Below are positions 53,193 to 62,417 of a stretch of DNA of 64,000 nucleotides, one piece after another. A program made the translations under genes and the position numbers. How positions within the stretch are numbered: position 1 is the stretch's first letter; each line of letters begins with the position of its first letter. Location: NCBI RefSeq assembly GCF_000281065.1, contig NZ_AKKK01000007.1, positions 1 to 64,000 on the forward strand, read 5' to 3'. The notes under the pieces are model-generated. The model was given only the letters and a program-made list of their open reading frames with translations, did no database searches and had not been told where the DNA came from. Origin of the DNA: Arthrobacter sp. M2012083. Lineage in GTDB: Bacteria > Actinomycetota > Actinomycetes > Actinomycetales > Micrococcaceae.

Positions 53193-53225
53193 TAAATAAT
53201 TATGTCATGACAGAAAGATTGATGG
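53193..53225 (+). repeat. TAAATAATTATGTC repeat, copy 2, leading into the iterons
   Basis: TAAATAATTATGTC followed by ATGACAGAAAGATTGATG, matching copy 1 at all but about four of 32 positions and containing the palindrome TGTCATGACA. It directly precedes the 40-bp tandem repeats. Confidence 0.75.
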
Positions 53226-53230
53226 TTGGT

Positions 53231-53327
53231 TTGAAAGATGGCCAGACTGAAAGATAGATGGCAATAATGATTGAAAGATGGCCAGACTGAAAGATAGATG
53301 GCAATAATGATTGAAAGATGGCCAGAC
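53231..53327 (+). repeat. 40-bp perfect tandem repeats (iterons), 2.4 copies
   Basis: The unit (TTGAAAGATGGCCAGAC, then TGAAAGATAGATGGCAATAATGA) repeats exactly at 53231 and 53271, with a 17-bp part copy at 53311. Shorter degenerate GAT(A/T)GATTGATGG motifs go on to about 53395. It lies about 40 bp before parA, where it may be the partition site (parS), the parA operator, or origin iterons. Confidence 0.85.
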
Positions 53328-53434
53328 GTATTGATGGATAGCTAGATTGACTGATAGATTGATGGCTAGATAGAAAGACTGATGTATTGATGGGCATATC
53401 CCTATCGGTACCTAGCTAAATCCGGAGGATATCG

Positions 53435-54205
53435 ATGAGAGTCACGGCCATAGGCAATCGCAAAGGTGGTGTGGGCAAGACTTCAGTTACGCTTGGCCTG
53501 GCTACCGGTTTGCGTCTAATCGGTAAGCGAGTGTTGATAATCGACCTCGACCCACAAGCCAATGTAACGGAAGCGCTTGAAGGGGCCGGAGAGTTCGACG
53601 TCTTCGATGTGTTGTATGGGGGAGAAGCCGGAACCCTCGGCCAAGCCATCACTCAGACGACATGGCCGGGGATCGATCTGATCCCCAGTTCTGAGTCTCT
53701 TGCCCGACTCGAGTCGGAAGCCCTACTAACACCCGAAATGCGACTCAAGACCGCAGCATGGGGCGCAGATGAGCTTGAGCAATACGACCACATCCTCATC
53801 GATCTTCCGCCGGCACTGGGACGACTGACACTGAACGGACTGATTTGGGCCGATCGGGTACTTGCGGTTACTGAACCAGCGGCCTTTTCAGTAAAGGGCG
53901 TAACAGAGTTCCTCGACACAGTGAAGAAGGTTAGATCGCTTCCGCATCTAAACCCTCAGCTGGAATTTTTGGGCATCATCATCAATAAGACGAGCTCACC
54001 TCTCACATCCGAACACTCCTTCCAAATCGGAGAGCTGGAGAGCACGTACGGGCCCGAAGTAAGAGAGCCTCATCTTCCGCTGAGGACAGCAATGCAGGAC
54101 TCCGTCAGCACACGCTCGCCGCTTACCAAGCTCTCCGGCAGGGGAGCCGCAATCATGACTGAAAAATTCGTTGCGCATGCGCGATACCTGGATGAGGTGA
54201 ACTAG
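53435..54205 (+). CDS. parA: ParA-type plasmid partition ATPase
   Basis: A 256-aa deviant-Walker ATPase without an N-terminal HTH. It has GNRKGGVGKTSVTLGLATG (residues 7-25), the switch region VLIIDLDPQANVTEAL, and HILIDLPPALGRLT. A GGAGGATATCG ribosome site precedes the ATG. It drives partition of plasmid copies along the nucleoid with its partner at 54208. Being of the small class (type Ib-like), it is probably regulated by that partner rather than by its own DNA binding. Confidence 0.93.
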   Translation: MRVTAIGNRKGGVGKTSVTLGLATGLRLIGKRVLIIDLDPQANVTEALEGAGEFDVFDVLYGGEAGTLGQAITQTTWPGIDLIPSSESLARLESEALLTPEMRLKTAAWGADELEQYDHILIDLPPALGRLTLNGLIWADRVLAVTEPAAFSVKGVTEFLDTVKKVRSLPHLNPQLEFLGIIINKTSSPLTSEHSFQIGELESTYGPEVREPHLPLRTAMQDSVSTRSPLTKLSGRGAAIMTEKFVAHARYLDEVN

Positions 54206-54207
54206 TA

Positions 54208-54534
54208 ATGGCTTTGGAACGCAAGTCGTCAATACGCAAAGCACCAGCTGCCGATGTTGTGGATGCTTTGACTTCCGCGGAGAAGCGAACGGAGGCACCG
54301 AAACAAGAGGAGGCTCCTCAGGTCGCCACGGTTCACACGGAGTCTGCGCCACCCGCCGACCTCGAACCCCAGCGTCCTGGGCCGGGAAGGCCGAGAGGAA
54401 AGCGCCGGATGGAACCCTTCTCATCCAAGATTGAGATAAGCCTTCGCGACGAGTTGGATGCGTACGCGATGAAGTACGGAATCACTATTACGGATCTTCT
54501 GGACGAGGCCTTACGGGAGAGGCTCAGACGCTAA
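54208..54534 (+). CDS. Small RHH centromere-binding partition protein
   Basis: A 108-aa protein starting 2 nt after parA. The first ~65 residues are charged and disordered, with a short RKSSIRKAP arm that could stimulate the ATPase. A basic hinge (GRPRGKRRM) follows, then a ribbon-helix-helix domain (SSKIEISLRDELDAYAMKYG, ITDLLDEALRERLRR). This is the usual second gene of small parA operons. It should bind the repeats upstream of parA. Confidence 0.87.
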   Translation: MALERKSSIRKAPAADVVDALTSAEKRTEAPKQEEAPQVATVHTESAPPADLEPQRPGPGRPRGKRRMEPFSSKIEISLRDELDAYAMKYGITITDLLDEALRERLRR

Positions 54535-54546
54535 TAAATCTATCTG

Positions 54547-54558
54547 GACATAATTATT
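54547..54558 (-). repeat. Inverted copy of the AATAATTATGTC motif after the par operon
   Basis: GACATAATTATT is the reverse complement of the core seen at 53014 and 53193. The par operon is thus bracketed by this motif in opposite orientations. Confidence 0.6.
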
Positions 54559-55200
54559 CTTTTGAAATCTGAAGTAAAGCTCGCGCCTGCAAACCAGGCG
54601 ACTGATTTCTGCGGCAGATTATGCCGGGAATCATCGCTTGCGTGAGCCTCGATGCAGAAGACGCGCCATGGGGAGAGGTCCACGGTAGGCCGCAAGAGGC
54701 AGATTGATGCCCAGATGACGCCAGGGGCACAGGACCTGCCTCTGATCCCCGATGCGGCGGACGGGACCGTGCGACACAGATGACTCTAGATGCACCATCC
54801 GGCGGTCAGATCTTCGACAACAGTCATGATGCTACGGAAGCCCTTCGCGCATAGGCCGCACGGCAGGGGATACCCGTTGCCTTATGTGCTGGGCAGCGTG
54901 TCTCTGAATCCTAAAGATTAATGAGACGCGCCCAACCCATAGCACGAGTCACCCTAAGCTCTGGATTTTCATTAGTGAAAGTGTCTCGACAAGTCATCTC
55001 ACCGAGAAACGTCTCCGTAACCCTGAAAGAGGAGATTATTTAGGCAGAATGACCCCTGTGAGGTTACTGGAGTACAGGGTACGAACGGTGACACACTCAC
55101 CAGGACAGCAGTCTCGTTCTTCGGCCGTGGAGCAGGGTGTGAGCTGGGCTGCTAACGTGGGGTCGCTCCATGTCGTCAGCGTGTTCGGAAGGTAAGCCCC
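54559..55200. other. Intergenic region downstream of the partition genes
   Basis: About 640 bp with no supported gene. It separates replication/partition functions from the restriction-modification cargo and should contain the promoter for the 55201 gene. Confidence 0.5.
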
Positions 55201-56022
55201 ATGGCAATTGATCTCGTCGAGTGTTCCCATTGCCAGACTGACGAGCACGTCCGGCTGGTAGAGCTGCTGACGGGGACTCAGAAGAAGCTCATGTGTGAAA
55301 ACTGCGGGCAGGCGTGGCTCCGTGGGGCGCCTGCCAGACAAAAGGTTCAGCTGCCGACTCTGGAGGAAATCAAGAAGAGGTTCCCTAAGCCAGGGGACGT
55401 AGACCCCCAAAAGCTCGCACGTGCGAATGTACTCAAGGTTGAGTTTCTCCGACGCGAGCCGGAACCTGTGCCTAACGTTGCCCCGTACTGGACGAGATAC
55501 CAGCAGGTGTTCAGCGCTGAGGGCCTGCCAAAAGCGGACCCTCAGGATTTCAAGGACTTCGGCAACTCAAATGTCGGCGCGAACCCAGGAAACATGTCCG
55601 TTTTTAATGAAGCTTGGAATGAAATTGGTCCGGATGCCGGAGCGGCACGGGTCCGCGAGGTAGTGGAGTATTTGCTTCGGGGCGCATCGCCCGTCGATCT
55701 GGAGGACCGCCTCACCATTCTGATCCAAGACACCAAGTCCATCGGGATGAAGGGCTTCAAGGAATCGCTCCTCACTAAGGTTCTGTGCATCGTCTATCCC
55801 GACAGGTACCTGACAATCCTGAAGTACACGGGAGAAGCCGGAAAGCGCGAGATTGCACGATCCCTGTGGGGCCTCGAACTGCCTGACCCTGAGAGGGTCG
55901 ACTGGACTATTGGACGTCTCATCCTGTGGAGCAATGACTTGCTACTGGCACTCCTCGGTGATGGTTTCCGACACCAGCAACATGCATCGGAATTCCTGTG
56001 GTGGGCCAAGGACAAGGCTTAG
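55201..56022 (+). CDS. Zinc-ribbon protein of unknown function upstream of the type ISP gene
   Basis: A 273-aa soluble protein with GGAAGG before its ATG. The N-terminus is a four-cysteine zinc ribbon (ECSHCQTDEHVRL ... LMCENCGQAW, residues 8-38). Residues ~90-270 form a mostly helical domain: YWTRYQQVFSAEGLP, VREVVEYLLRGASPVDLEDRL, KGFKESLLTKVLCIVYPDRYLTI, LILWSNDLLLALLGDG. I do not recognise the family. The layout resembles DNA- or modified-base-reading modules of restriction systems, but that is a guess from its neighbours. Confidence 0.75.
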   Translation: MAIDLVECSHCQTDEHVRLVELLTGTQKKLMCENCGQAWLRGAPARQKVQLPTLEEIKKRFPKPGDVDPQKLARANVLKVEFLRREPEPVPNVAPYWTRYQQVFSAEGLPKADPQDFKDFGNSNVGANPGNMSVFNEAWNEIGPDAGAARVREVVEYLLRGASPVDLEDRLTILIQDTKSIGMKGFKESLLTKVLCIVYPDRYLTILKYTGEAGKREIARSLWGLELPDPERVDWTIGRLILWSNDLLLALLGDGFRHQQHASEFLWWAKDKA

Positions 56023-56192
56023 AAGGATATAAGAATTGAGAATATGAACTCTTTCTTGGCGGCATCATGTGATGACTTCGCGTCGCACCTGCGCCCGAAG
56101 CCGATCCCATAGATTGTTGGTACCCGGTGGCGTGCGGTATCAAGCCGCAGACTGATCGGCGCCATATGTGTTTCGACTACAAAGGGGTACTT

Positions 56193-56384
56193 ATGACTTC
56201 CTACGAATTTGTAGGGGAAGACATCTCGAACTTGTGGAGTGTGGTCGGCGTGGGGGACTCCGATGACGGCACGATTAGCGTCCAGGCCCACTCGTGGGAC
56301 GGAATTGCGACGGTCGAGCTGACAGCCGAACAGGCCAAGGTACTGGTCAGGATCATCGGGGCTCACTTCCGGGCGGCGAAATGA
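56193..56384 (+). CDS. Tiny protein, first of two tandem paralogues
   Basis: A 63-aa protein started at ATG 56193 with AAAGGGG upstream. It has a beta-rich front (ISNLWSVVGVGDSDDGTISVQA, IATVEL) and ends in LTAEQAKVLVRIIGAHFRA. The next gene's product ends in the similar LTAEQSKKLIQLFEAHL, so the two are paralogues. Their genes overlap by 4 nt. No known family is recognised; they precede a restriction enzyme gene and may be antirestriction or control proteins (inference). Confidence 0.65.
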   Translation: MTSYEFVGEDISNLWSVVGVGDSDDGTISVQAHSWDGIATVELTAEQAKVLVRIIGAHFRAAK

Positions 56385-56587
56385 TGAACTCGGATGCATC
56401 CTACGTTTGTGTCGGAGTTGACTATTACGAAGTGGGCGTGAGGCTTGGCCGAAATGGCGGAACACGGGTTCTAGTCCGCGAAGGCGCTATCTATGCCAGG
56501 GCCGACCTGACCGCAGAGCAGTCTAAGAAACTAATCCAGCTCTTCGAAGCTCACCTTCCAAGCACAGACAAAAACGACCGCATATGA
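56381..56587 (+). CDS. Tiny protein, second of two tandem paralogues
   Basis: A 68-aa protein whose ATG overlaps the previous stop (ATGA). Front part YVCVGVDYYEVGVRLGRNGG and VREGAIYARADL are strands; LTAEQSKKLIQLFEAHLP is a helix like that of its neighbour. The type ISP gene starts about 65 bp later in the same direction. Confidence 0.65.
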   Translation: MMNSDASYVCVGVDYYEVGVRLGRNGGTRVLVREGAIYARADLTAEQSKKLIQLFEAHLPSTDKNDRI

Positions 56588-56654
56588 GGTAGGACGGCGG
56601 CCTGGTGGCGGCCGCAAAATGGCGTAGAACCACGAGTGCAACGTAGAAGACCTT

Positions 56655-59600
56655 ATGATCAGAAGCGTCGGTTCATGCCGGCTTCACCTGCTTCTCTTCT
56701 CGGGGGTTACTCTCTTGGCAACGACGTTCGATGTACTCCTGGATTCGTACCGTGATCTCGCGGACTCGGAGCGGATGAAGGGCAATTACTTCGAGCAGCT
56801 AGTCGGCCGGTATCTGGAGAAGGACGGGGTGCAGGCTCCCCAGTACCGGAATGTGTGGTTGTGGAGGGACTGGCCGGACCGCGACGGTAAGAAGGACAAC
56901 GGCATCGATCTGGTGGCCGAGCGCCAGGACGGCGGTTTCACTGCCATCCAGTGCAAGTTCTACGCCGAGGGCCACCGCATCCAAAAGCAGGACGTCGACT
57001 CATTCATATCCGCGTCAGGGAAACCCCCGTTCACACACCGGCTCATCGTGGATACGACGGGCCGGGACTGGTCGGCGAACGCCGAGGAAATGCTGGACGA
57101 CCAGCACATCCCTATCCAACGCATCGGGCTCACGGACTTCCGTAACTCCAATATCGACTGGGCGACATACGAGCTGACCGACCCCTCAAAGGCGCCCAAG
57201 CTGCATGACAAAAAGCAACTACGCACTCACCAGCATGAGGCGGTCAACGCCGCCATGAAGGGTTTCGAAACCCACCACCGCGGCAAGCTCATCATGGCCT
57301 GCGGCACCGGTAAGACCTTCACCGCGCTGAAGATTGCAGAGCGGTTCGCGGAGCAGGAAAGCCACGTTCGGGTCCTCTTCCTCGTTCCCTCCTTGGCATT
57401 GATGTCCCAGTCATTAAAAGAATGGTCGGATGAGACGACGCAGACGATGCACGCCTACGCCGTCTGTTCCGACACAAAGGTTGGCCGGCAGAAGAATTCC
57501 GACATCACTGATGTGGCAATCCATGATCTGCAGATCCCGGCCACCACGGATGGTGCCACGCTGCTTGAGGCAATGGGAACCAGAGAGCCGGATGAGGGAA
57601 TGACGGTGGTGTTTTCCACCTACCAGTCCATCGATGCTGTAGCCCAAGCCCAGAAAGCCGGGCTGCCGGACTTTGATCTGATCATCTGCGACGAGGCCCA
57701 CCGCACCACCGGGGCCACCCTTGCCGGCAGTGAGGACTCCCACTTCGTCAAGGTCCACCGCAACGACGTCGTCGCAGGCGCCAAGCGTCTGTACATGACG
57801 GCAACCCCGCGGCTATTTAACGACGACACCAAGAACAAGGCACTTGAGCGCGACGCAATTCTGTGCTCCATGGACGACGAGACCATGTACGGCCCGGTGT
57901 TCTACCGGATCGGCTTCGGTGAAGCTGTCACGAAGAAACTGCTTACCGACTACAAGGTCCTGGTTCTGGGTGTGGACGAAACGCAGGTGGTCTCCAGCTT
58001 CCAGGATCAACTGGCCGATTCAAACATGGAACTGCAGATCGACGATGTCGCTAAACTTATCGGCTGCTGGAACGGCCTGGCCAAACGACGGTCCGGTGCT
58101 CACGAGGTGTCCTTCGGTAACGACCTGGCACCAATGAAACGAGCCGTGGCGTTCAACCGCGACATCAAATCTTCAAGACTCGTCGAGTCTGAATTCGAAG
58201 AACTAGTCCGGGTGCACCTGACCAACCTGGACAACGACGACCCCACAGACGACTTGAAAGTCGAAGTCAAGCACGTAGACGGCGGCTTCAACGCCATCAC
58301 CCGCGCAGAACGTCTGGACTGGCTCAAGGAAGACCTTGACACCCCCGAAGACCAGCCAGTCTGCAGGATCCTTACCAACGCCCGCTGCCTCACAGAGGGG
58401 GTGGATGTCCCATCCTTGGACGCCGTACTGTTCCTGAACCCACGCAACTCCATGGTCGATGTCATTCAGGCCGTCGGTCGAGTCATGCGCATCTCCAAGG
58501 GAAAACAATTCGGCTACATCATCCTGCCCATCGCCATCCCAGAAGGAATGTCGACCTCAGAGGCGCTTCGGGACAACAACCGCTATAAAGTCGTATGGCA
58601 GGTCCTTCAGGCGTTGCGTGCGCACGATGAGCGCATGGACGCGGCCATCAACCAGATCGAGCTCAACGCCAAAGCACCCGAATCCATCTTGGTCGACACT
58701 GTAGACCTTTCCCCCAAGAAAAAGGCGCGGACGAATGTGGGCCGGAATACCGGAGGGCGAGACCACAATGGCGGAGGAACTGGCGACGACCAAACCACCG
58801 GTCCGGAGTATGTTCAGCCTGAACTGCAGTTTCCCGTGGGGGAGTGGAAGGACTCTGTTTACGCCAAGATCGTGGACAAGTGTGGAAACCGCATGTATTG
58901 GGGAGACTGGTCCAAGGACATTGCGGATATCGCCAATAAGCACATTGTGCTGATCAACAACCTCCTGGCTGGTGCGAACCCGGAACACCGCAAGGCCTTC
59001 GATGACTTCATTGAGGGGCTGCAGGAGAACTTGAATCCGGAGATCGACCAGGCTCAGGCTGTCGAGATGCTCGCCCAGCACCTGGTGACGAAGCCGGTCT
59101 TTGATGCCATGTTCTCTGATTCCAACTTCACCGAACATAATCCGGTGTCGCTGGCGATGCAGAATATCCTGAACAAGTTGGATGAGAACTCGGCGTTTGA
59201 AAAAGAACGTGTCGGACTTGAGAAATTTTACGAATCGGTCCGCGCCCGGGTGAAGTCCATTGACAACGCCGCAGCGAAGCAGAAAATCATCCTTGAGCTG
59301 TACGACAACTTCTTCCGCAACGCCTTCCCTCGCGTGGCGGACCGGCTCGGCATCGTCTTCACCCCCGTCCCCGTGGTGGACTACATCCTGCGCTCAGCTG
59401 ATGCAGCGCTGCGGCTGGAATTCGGGAAGTCCCTCTCCGATGAGGGCGTATCCATCTTGGAACCTTTCGTTGGCACGGGAACCTTCGTCACGCGACTGCT
59501 CCAGTCCGGGCTAATCAAGCCGAAGGATCTTCGTCGCAAATACGCCCAAGAACTCTTCGCCAACGAGATCGTCCTGCTCAGCTACTACATCGCCGCCATC

Positions 59601-61601
59601 AACATCGAAACCGTCTTCGCCGAAGAATCCACCAAACACGGCCTCGACCATGGCTACGTGCCCTTTGACGGCATCGCCTTGACGGATACTTTCCAGCTCA
59701 ATGAGTCCGACGGTGCCTTCGACTCCGTCGTGTTCCCCGAGAACTCAGAGCGCGTTCAGCGGCAGAAGAACCAGGACATCCGTGTCATTATCATGAACCC
59801 GCCATACTCGGCCGGCCAAAGTAGCGCCAATGACAACAACCAAAACCAGAAGTACCCTGTCTTAGATTCGTCCATTGCAGAGACCTATGCCAAAGAGTCG
59901 ACTGGGACGCTGAAGAACAAGCTCTACGATTCCTACATTCGCGGGATCCGCTGGGCATCCAACCGGATCAAGGACGACGGTGTTATAGCCTTCGTCTCCA
60001 ACGGAAGCTTCATCGATAGTAATAACGCTGACGGCATACGCAAGACCTTCGCGAATGAGTTCAGCAGAATCTTTGTCTACAACCTTCGTGGGAATCAACG
60101 GACATCCGGGGAAACTTCGCGGAAGGAGGGGGGAAAGATATTCGGAAGTGGCTCTCGCACTCAAGTCGCCATCGCGGTCCTCATCAAGAACTCAACCCAT
60201 GTTGGCCCAGCAGACATCCGATACCGTGACATCGGCGACTACCTTAGCCGGGATGAAAAGTTCGATCTTCTTGAGATCGAACAATCCCTCGAAGGAACCG
60301 AGTGGGAAACCGTCACGCCGAACGAGCAGGGCGACTGGATCAATCATCGTGATGAAGACTTTGAAGCCTTCCAGCCAATTGGGGACAAGGCATCCAAAGG
60401 CAAATCAACCACAACGGGAGTTTTCGAGAACTACTCAAATGGACTAACGACGAGTCGTGATGCGTGGGTTTTTAACTACTCGAGATCCAAGGCTGTTTCC
60501 AACGTCCAGTCCATGGTTGGAGTGTACGAGATGGACCGGCTCGCCCACTTCTCCATGGACCCGTCAGCTCGTCCCATGGTGATACAAACCAACGATGATC
60601 CGAAAGCAATATCTTGGAGCGCCGGGCTTAAGGAAAGTCTTCGACGCAACATCCAAATTGATGTTTCGAACCCAACGACCGTTCTCAGTACCTACCGGCC
60701 CTTTAGTGTTCAGCATGTGGTCTTCGAGCGACCGGTCATTGAGCGCGTCAATCAATGGCCAAAAATGATGCCCCCCGGAACGCTGGACAACATGTCCATC
60801 ATGATGCCGCAGGGCGCCTCGGCTGCTGCATTCTCTGCTCTCGCGGTTCGGCACATACCTGCATTGACACCTAATGGCGGGAACCAAGCCTTCAGCCTCT
60901 ACTCGTACGAGCAGGTCCTCAGTGAGGAGCAGGACGGCCTCTTCGCGGCTTCCGACGACATCGTCGTCGACGGTTACCGCCGCAAGGACAACATCACAGA
61001 TGCGACCCTCGCGACGTATAGAGGCTTCTACGAGGATTCGCAGATCGACAAGGAAAGCATCTTCTTCTACGTTTACGGTCTCCTCCACAGCCCGGAATAC
61101 AAGGAACGGTATAAGCAAGATCTGATGAAGATGCTGCCGCGGATCCCGAAGGTCAAAGACTTTTGGGGCTATAGCCAAGCTGGAGGAGCCCTCGCCAAAC
61201 TGCACCTCGACTATGAAACAGTGACGCCGTACCCCCTGGAGGAGATCACCAAGGGAGCCCCCGGTGGCGATGAGTACGACTTCTACCGGGTCAACAAGCT
61301 GTCGTTCGGGGCCAGGAAGGACCGCTCAAACATCGTCTACAACCAGCGGATCACTCTTGGTGGAATCCCGGACGAAGCCTACGATTACCAGGTCAACGGA
61401 AAGTCTGCGCTCGAATGGATCATTGACCGGTATCAGGTCACCACCCACAAGGACTCGCACATCATCAACGATCCCAACGACTACTGCCGTGAGGTAGGCG
61501 ACCCTCGTTACATTCTGGATCTCATCAAACGCATCGTTACCGTTTCCGTAGAAACGGGGAAGATTGTGGCTCAGCTGCCCGCTTTGGAGGTAGCGGAATG
61601 A
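56655..61601 (+). CDS. Type ISP restriction-modification enzyme, single chain (LlaGI-like)
   Basis: A 1648-aa protein joining all activities of a type ISP system. An N-terminal Mrr-like nuclease (NGIDLVAER, then TAIQCKFYAEG, about residues 82-104) is followed by a superfamily 2 helicase: Walker A MACGTGKTFTAL (about 213), DEAH box ICDEAHRTTGA (about 343), TATPR, and EGVDVPSLDAVLFLNPRNS with QAVGRVMR. Then come a coupler, the gamma-class adenine methylase (LEPFVGTGTF, about 934, and MNPPYS, about 1045) and a C-terminal target-recognition domain. It would methylate one strand of its site and cut unmodified DNA after translocation. The TTG at 56715 may be the real start. Confidence 0.9.
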   Translation: MIRSVGSCRLHLLLFSGVTLLATTFDVLLDSYRDLADSERMKGNYFEQLVGRYLEKDGVQAPQYRNVWLWRDWPDRDGKKDNGIDLVAERQDGGFTAIQCKFYAEGHRIQKQDVDSFISASGKPPFTHRLIVDTTGRDWSANAEEMLDDQHIPIQRIGLTDFRNSNIDWATYELTDPSKAPKLHDKKQLRTHQHEAVNAAMKGFETHHRGKLIMACGTGKTFTALKIAERFAEQESHVRVLFLVPSLALMSQSLKEWSDETTQTMHAYAVCSDTKVGRQKNSDITDVAIHDLQIPATTDGATLLEAMGTREPDEGMTVVFSTYQSIDAVAQAQKAGLPDFDLIICDEAHRTTGATLAGSEDSHFVKVHRNDVVAGAKRLYMTATPRLFNDDTKNKALERDAILCSMDDETMYGPVFYRIGFGEAVTKKLLTDYKVLVLGVDETQVVSSFQDQLADSNMELQIDDVAKLIGCWNGLAKRRSGAHEVSFGNDLAPMKRAVAFNRDIKSSRLVESEFEELVRVHLTNLDNDDPTDDLKVEVKHVDGGFNAITRAERLDWLKEDLDTPEDQPVCRILTNARCLTEGVDVPSLDAVLFLNPRNSMVDVIQAVGRVMRISKGKQFGYIILPIAIPEGMSTSEALRDNNRYKVVWQVLQALRAHDERMDAAINQIELNAKAPESILVDTVDLSPKKKARTNVGRNTGGRDHNGGGTGDDQTTGPEYVQPELQFPVGEWKDSVYAKIVDKCGNRMYWGDWSKDIADIANKHIVLINNLLAGANPEHRKAFDDFIEGLQENLNPEIDQAQAVEMLAQHLVTKPVFDAMFSDSNFTEHNPVSLAMQNILNKLDENSAFEKERVGLEKFYESVRARVKSIDNAAAKQKIILELYDNFFRNAFPRVADRLGIVFTPVPVVDYILRSADAALRLEFGKSLSDEGVSILEPFVGTGTFVTRLLQSGLIKPKDLRRKYAQELFANEIVLLSYYIAAINIETVFAEESTKHGLDHGYVPFDGIALTDTFQLNESDGAFDSVVFPENSERVQRQKNQDIRVIIMNPPYSAGQSSANDNNQNQKYPVLDSSIAETYAKESTGTLKNKLYDSYIRGIRWASNRIKDDGVIAFVSNGSFIDSNNADGIRKTFANEFSRIFVYNLRGNQRTSGETSRKEGGKIFGSGSRTQVAIAVLIKNSTHVGPADIRYRDIGDYLSRDEKFDLLEIEQSLEGTEWETVTPNEQGDWINHRDEDFEAFQPIGDKASKGKSTTTGVFENYSNGLTTSRDAWVFNYSRSKAVSNVQSMVGVYEMDRLAHFSMDPSARPMVIQTNDDPKAISWSAGLKESLRRNIQIDVSNPTTVLSTYRPFSVQHVVFERPVIERVNQWPKMMPPGTLDNMSIMMPQGASAAAFSALAVRHIPALTPNGGNQAFSLYSYEQVLSEEQDGLFAASDDIVVDGYRRKDNITDATLATYRGFYEDSQIDKESIFFYVYGLLHSPEYKERYKQDLMKMLPRIPKVKDFWGYSQAGGALAKLHLDYETVTPYPLEEITKGAPGGDEYDFYRVNKLSFGARKDRSNIVYNQRITLGGIPDEAYDYQVNGKSALEWIIDRYQVTTHKDSHIINDPNDYCREVGDPRYILDLIKRIVTVSVETGKIVAQLPALEVAE

Positions 61602-61702
61602 CCCTGAACTAGTGCTCTGCCGCCCGGGGACATCGTTTGAGTGCAGTCCGGTTCAGTTCGCCGCGTTTCAGCCTGGATGTCATAGGGGCTCGTAGTATCG
61701 CG

Positions 61703-62227
61703 TTAGTGTCTTCCGTTGGCGAAGGGCAAGCAACCGTGGGCTAGCTCAAAGAGTCCCAACAGTTTGTCCTCCAGTAGCTTGCCGGGGATGCCAGGGGTTT
61801 GTTTCCAAGTGACTGTGAGGTCTTTGACATCCTCCAATTGCCATATGCGGTTCCCGCCTTCATGCGAGACGCCGTTTTGGCCGTGGCCGTAGCGTTGATA
61901 GGCGCTAAGTCGGCCTCTTAAAGTTGTCTTATTCTCCGAGGTGAGTCCCGCTGCTCCTATGTACATGATGGGAGTTTCGTTTACCCACCGGTGGTATAGG
62001 TGCGAGCTCGGACTAGTCGTCGGATCTTTCCTGTACGTTCCGCCCGTGCTGTGTTCGAGAAACGATGGTGAGCCGCTAGCTGGCCGGAGGATGACATAAA
62101 CACCGAACTCTTTAGGCGGCTCTTTGCGGTTCATGGTCCAAAAGTTTCTGGGTACCCCGAAGTCCATCGCTTCAAGAACGGTCAGATCAAGCATGGGTTC
62201 AGTGTTGCAGGTATAAGAGCCGTGCAT
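61703..62227 (-). CDS. GIY-YIG-like nuclease-fold protein
   Basis: A 174-aa protein with features of the GIY-YIG fold: EFGVYVILRP (GVY variant, about residue 41), PIMYIGAAGLTSENKTTLRGRLSAYQ (YIG with the following Arg, about 87-112) and a late GKLLEDKLLGLFE glutamate. A family-typical Asn after the glutamate is not obvious. It stands alone, convergent with the type ISP gene. Nuclease activity is plausible but untested; it could be a degenerate structural relative. Confidence 0.68.
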   Translation of the reverse strand: MHGSYTCNTEPMLDLTVLEAMDFGVPRNFWTMNRKEPPKEFGVYVILRPASGSPSFLEHSTGGTYRKDPTTSPSSHLYHRWVNETPIMYIGAAGLTSENKTTLRGRLSAYQRYGHGQNGVSHEGGNRIWQLEDVKDLTVTWKQTPGIPGKLLEDKLLGLFELAHGCLPFANGRH

Positions 62228-62417
62228 CCACTCCGCTGAACATGCGAACGAGGTGCTCGAGGGCGCACCTCAAAAACGACCGTTTATGCCCGCCTGTCGG
62301 TTTCCCATCACAGTACACTTGCACTACTCGACTGCGAAAACTCATAACTCAACTGCGTAAAGTTCTATAGTCAAAAGGTCGGGGAGGACGTTTTTGACGT
62401 GACTTTGAGGAGAAACC

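Noticed and set aside
53231..53327. CRISPR array
   Set aside because: The 40-bp units are directly contiguous without spacers and no cas genes are present; they are iteron-like repeats.
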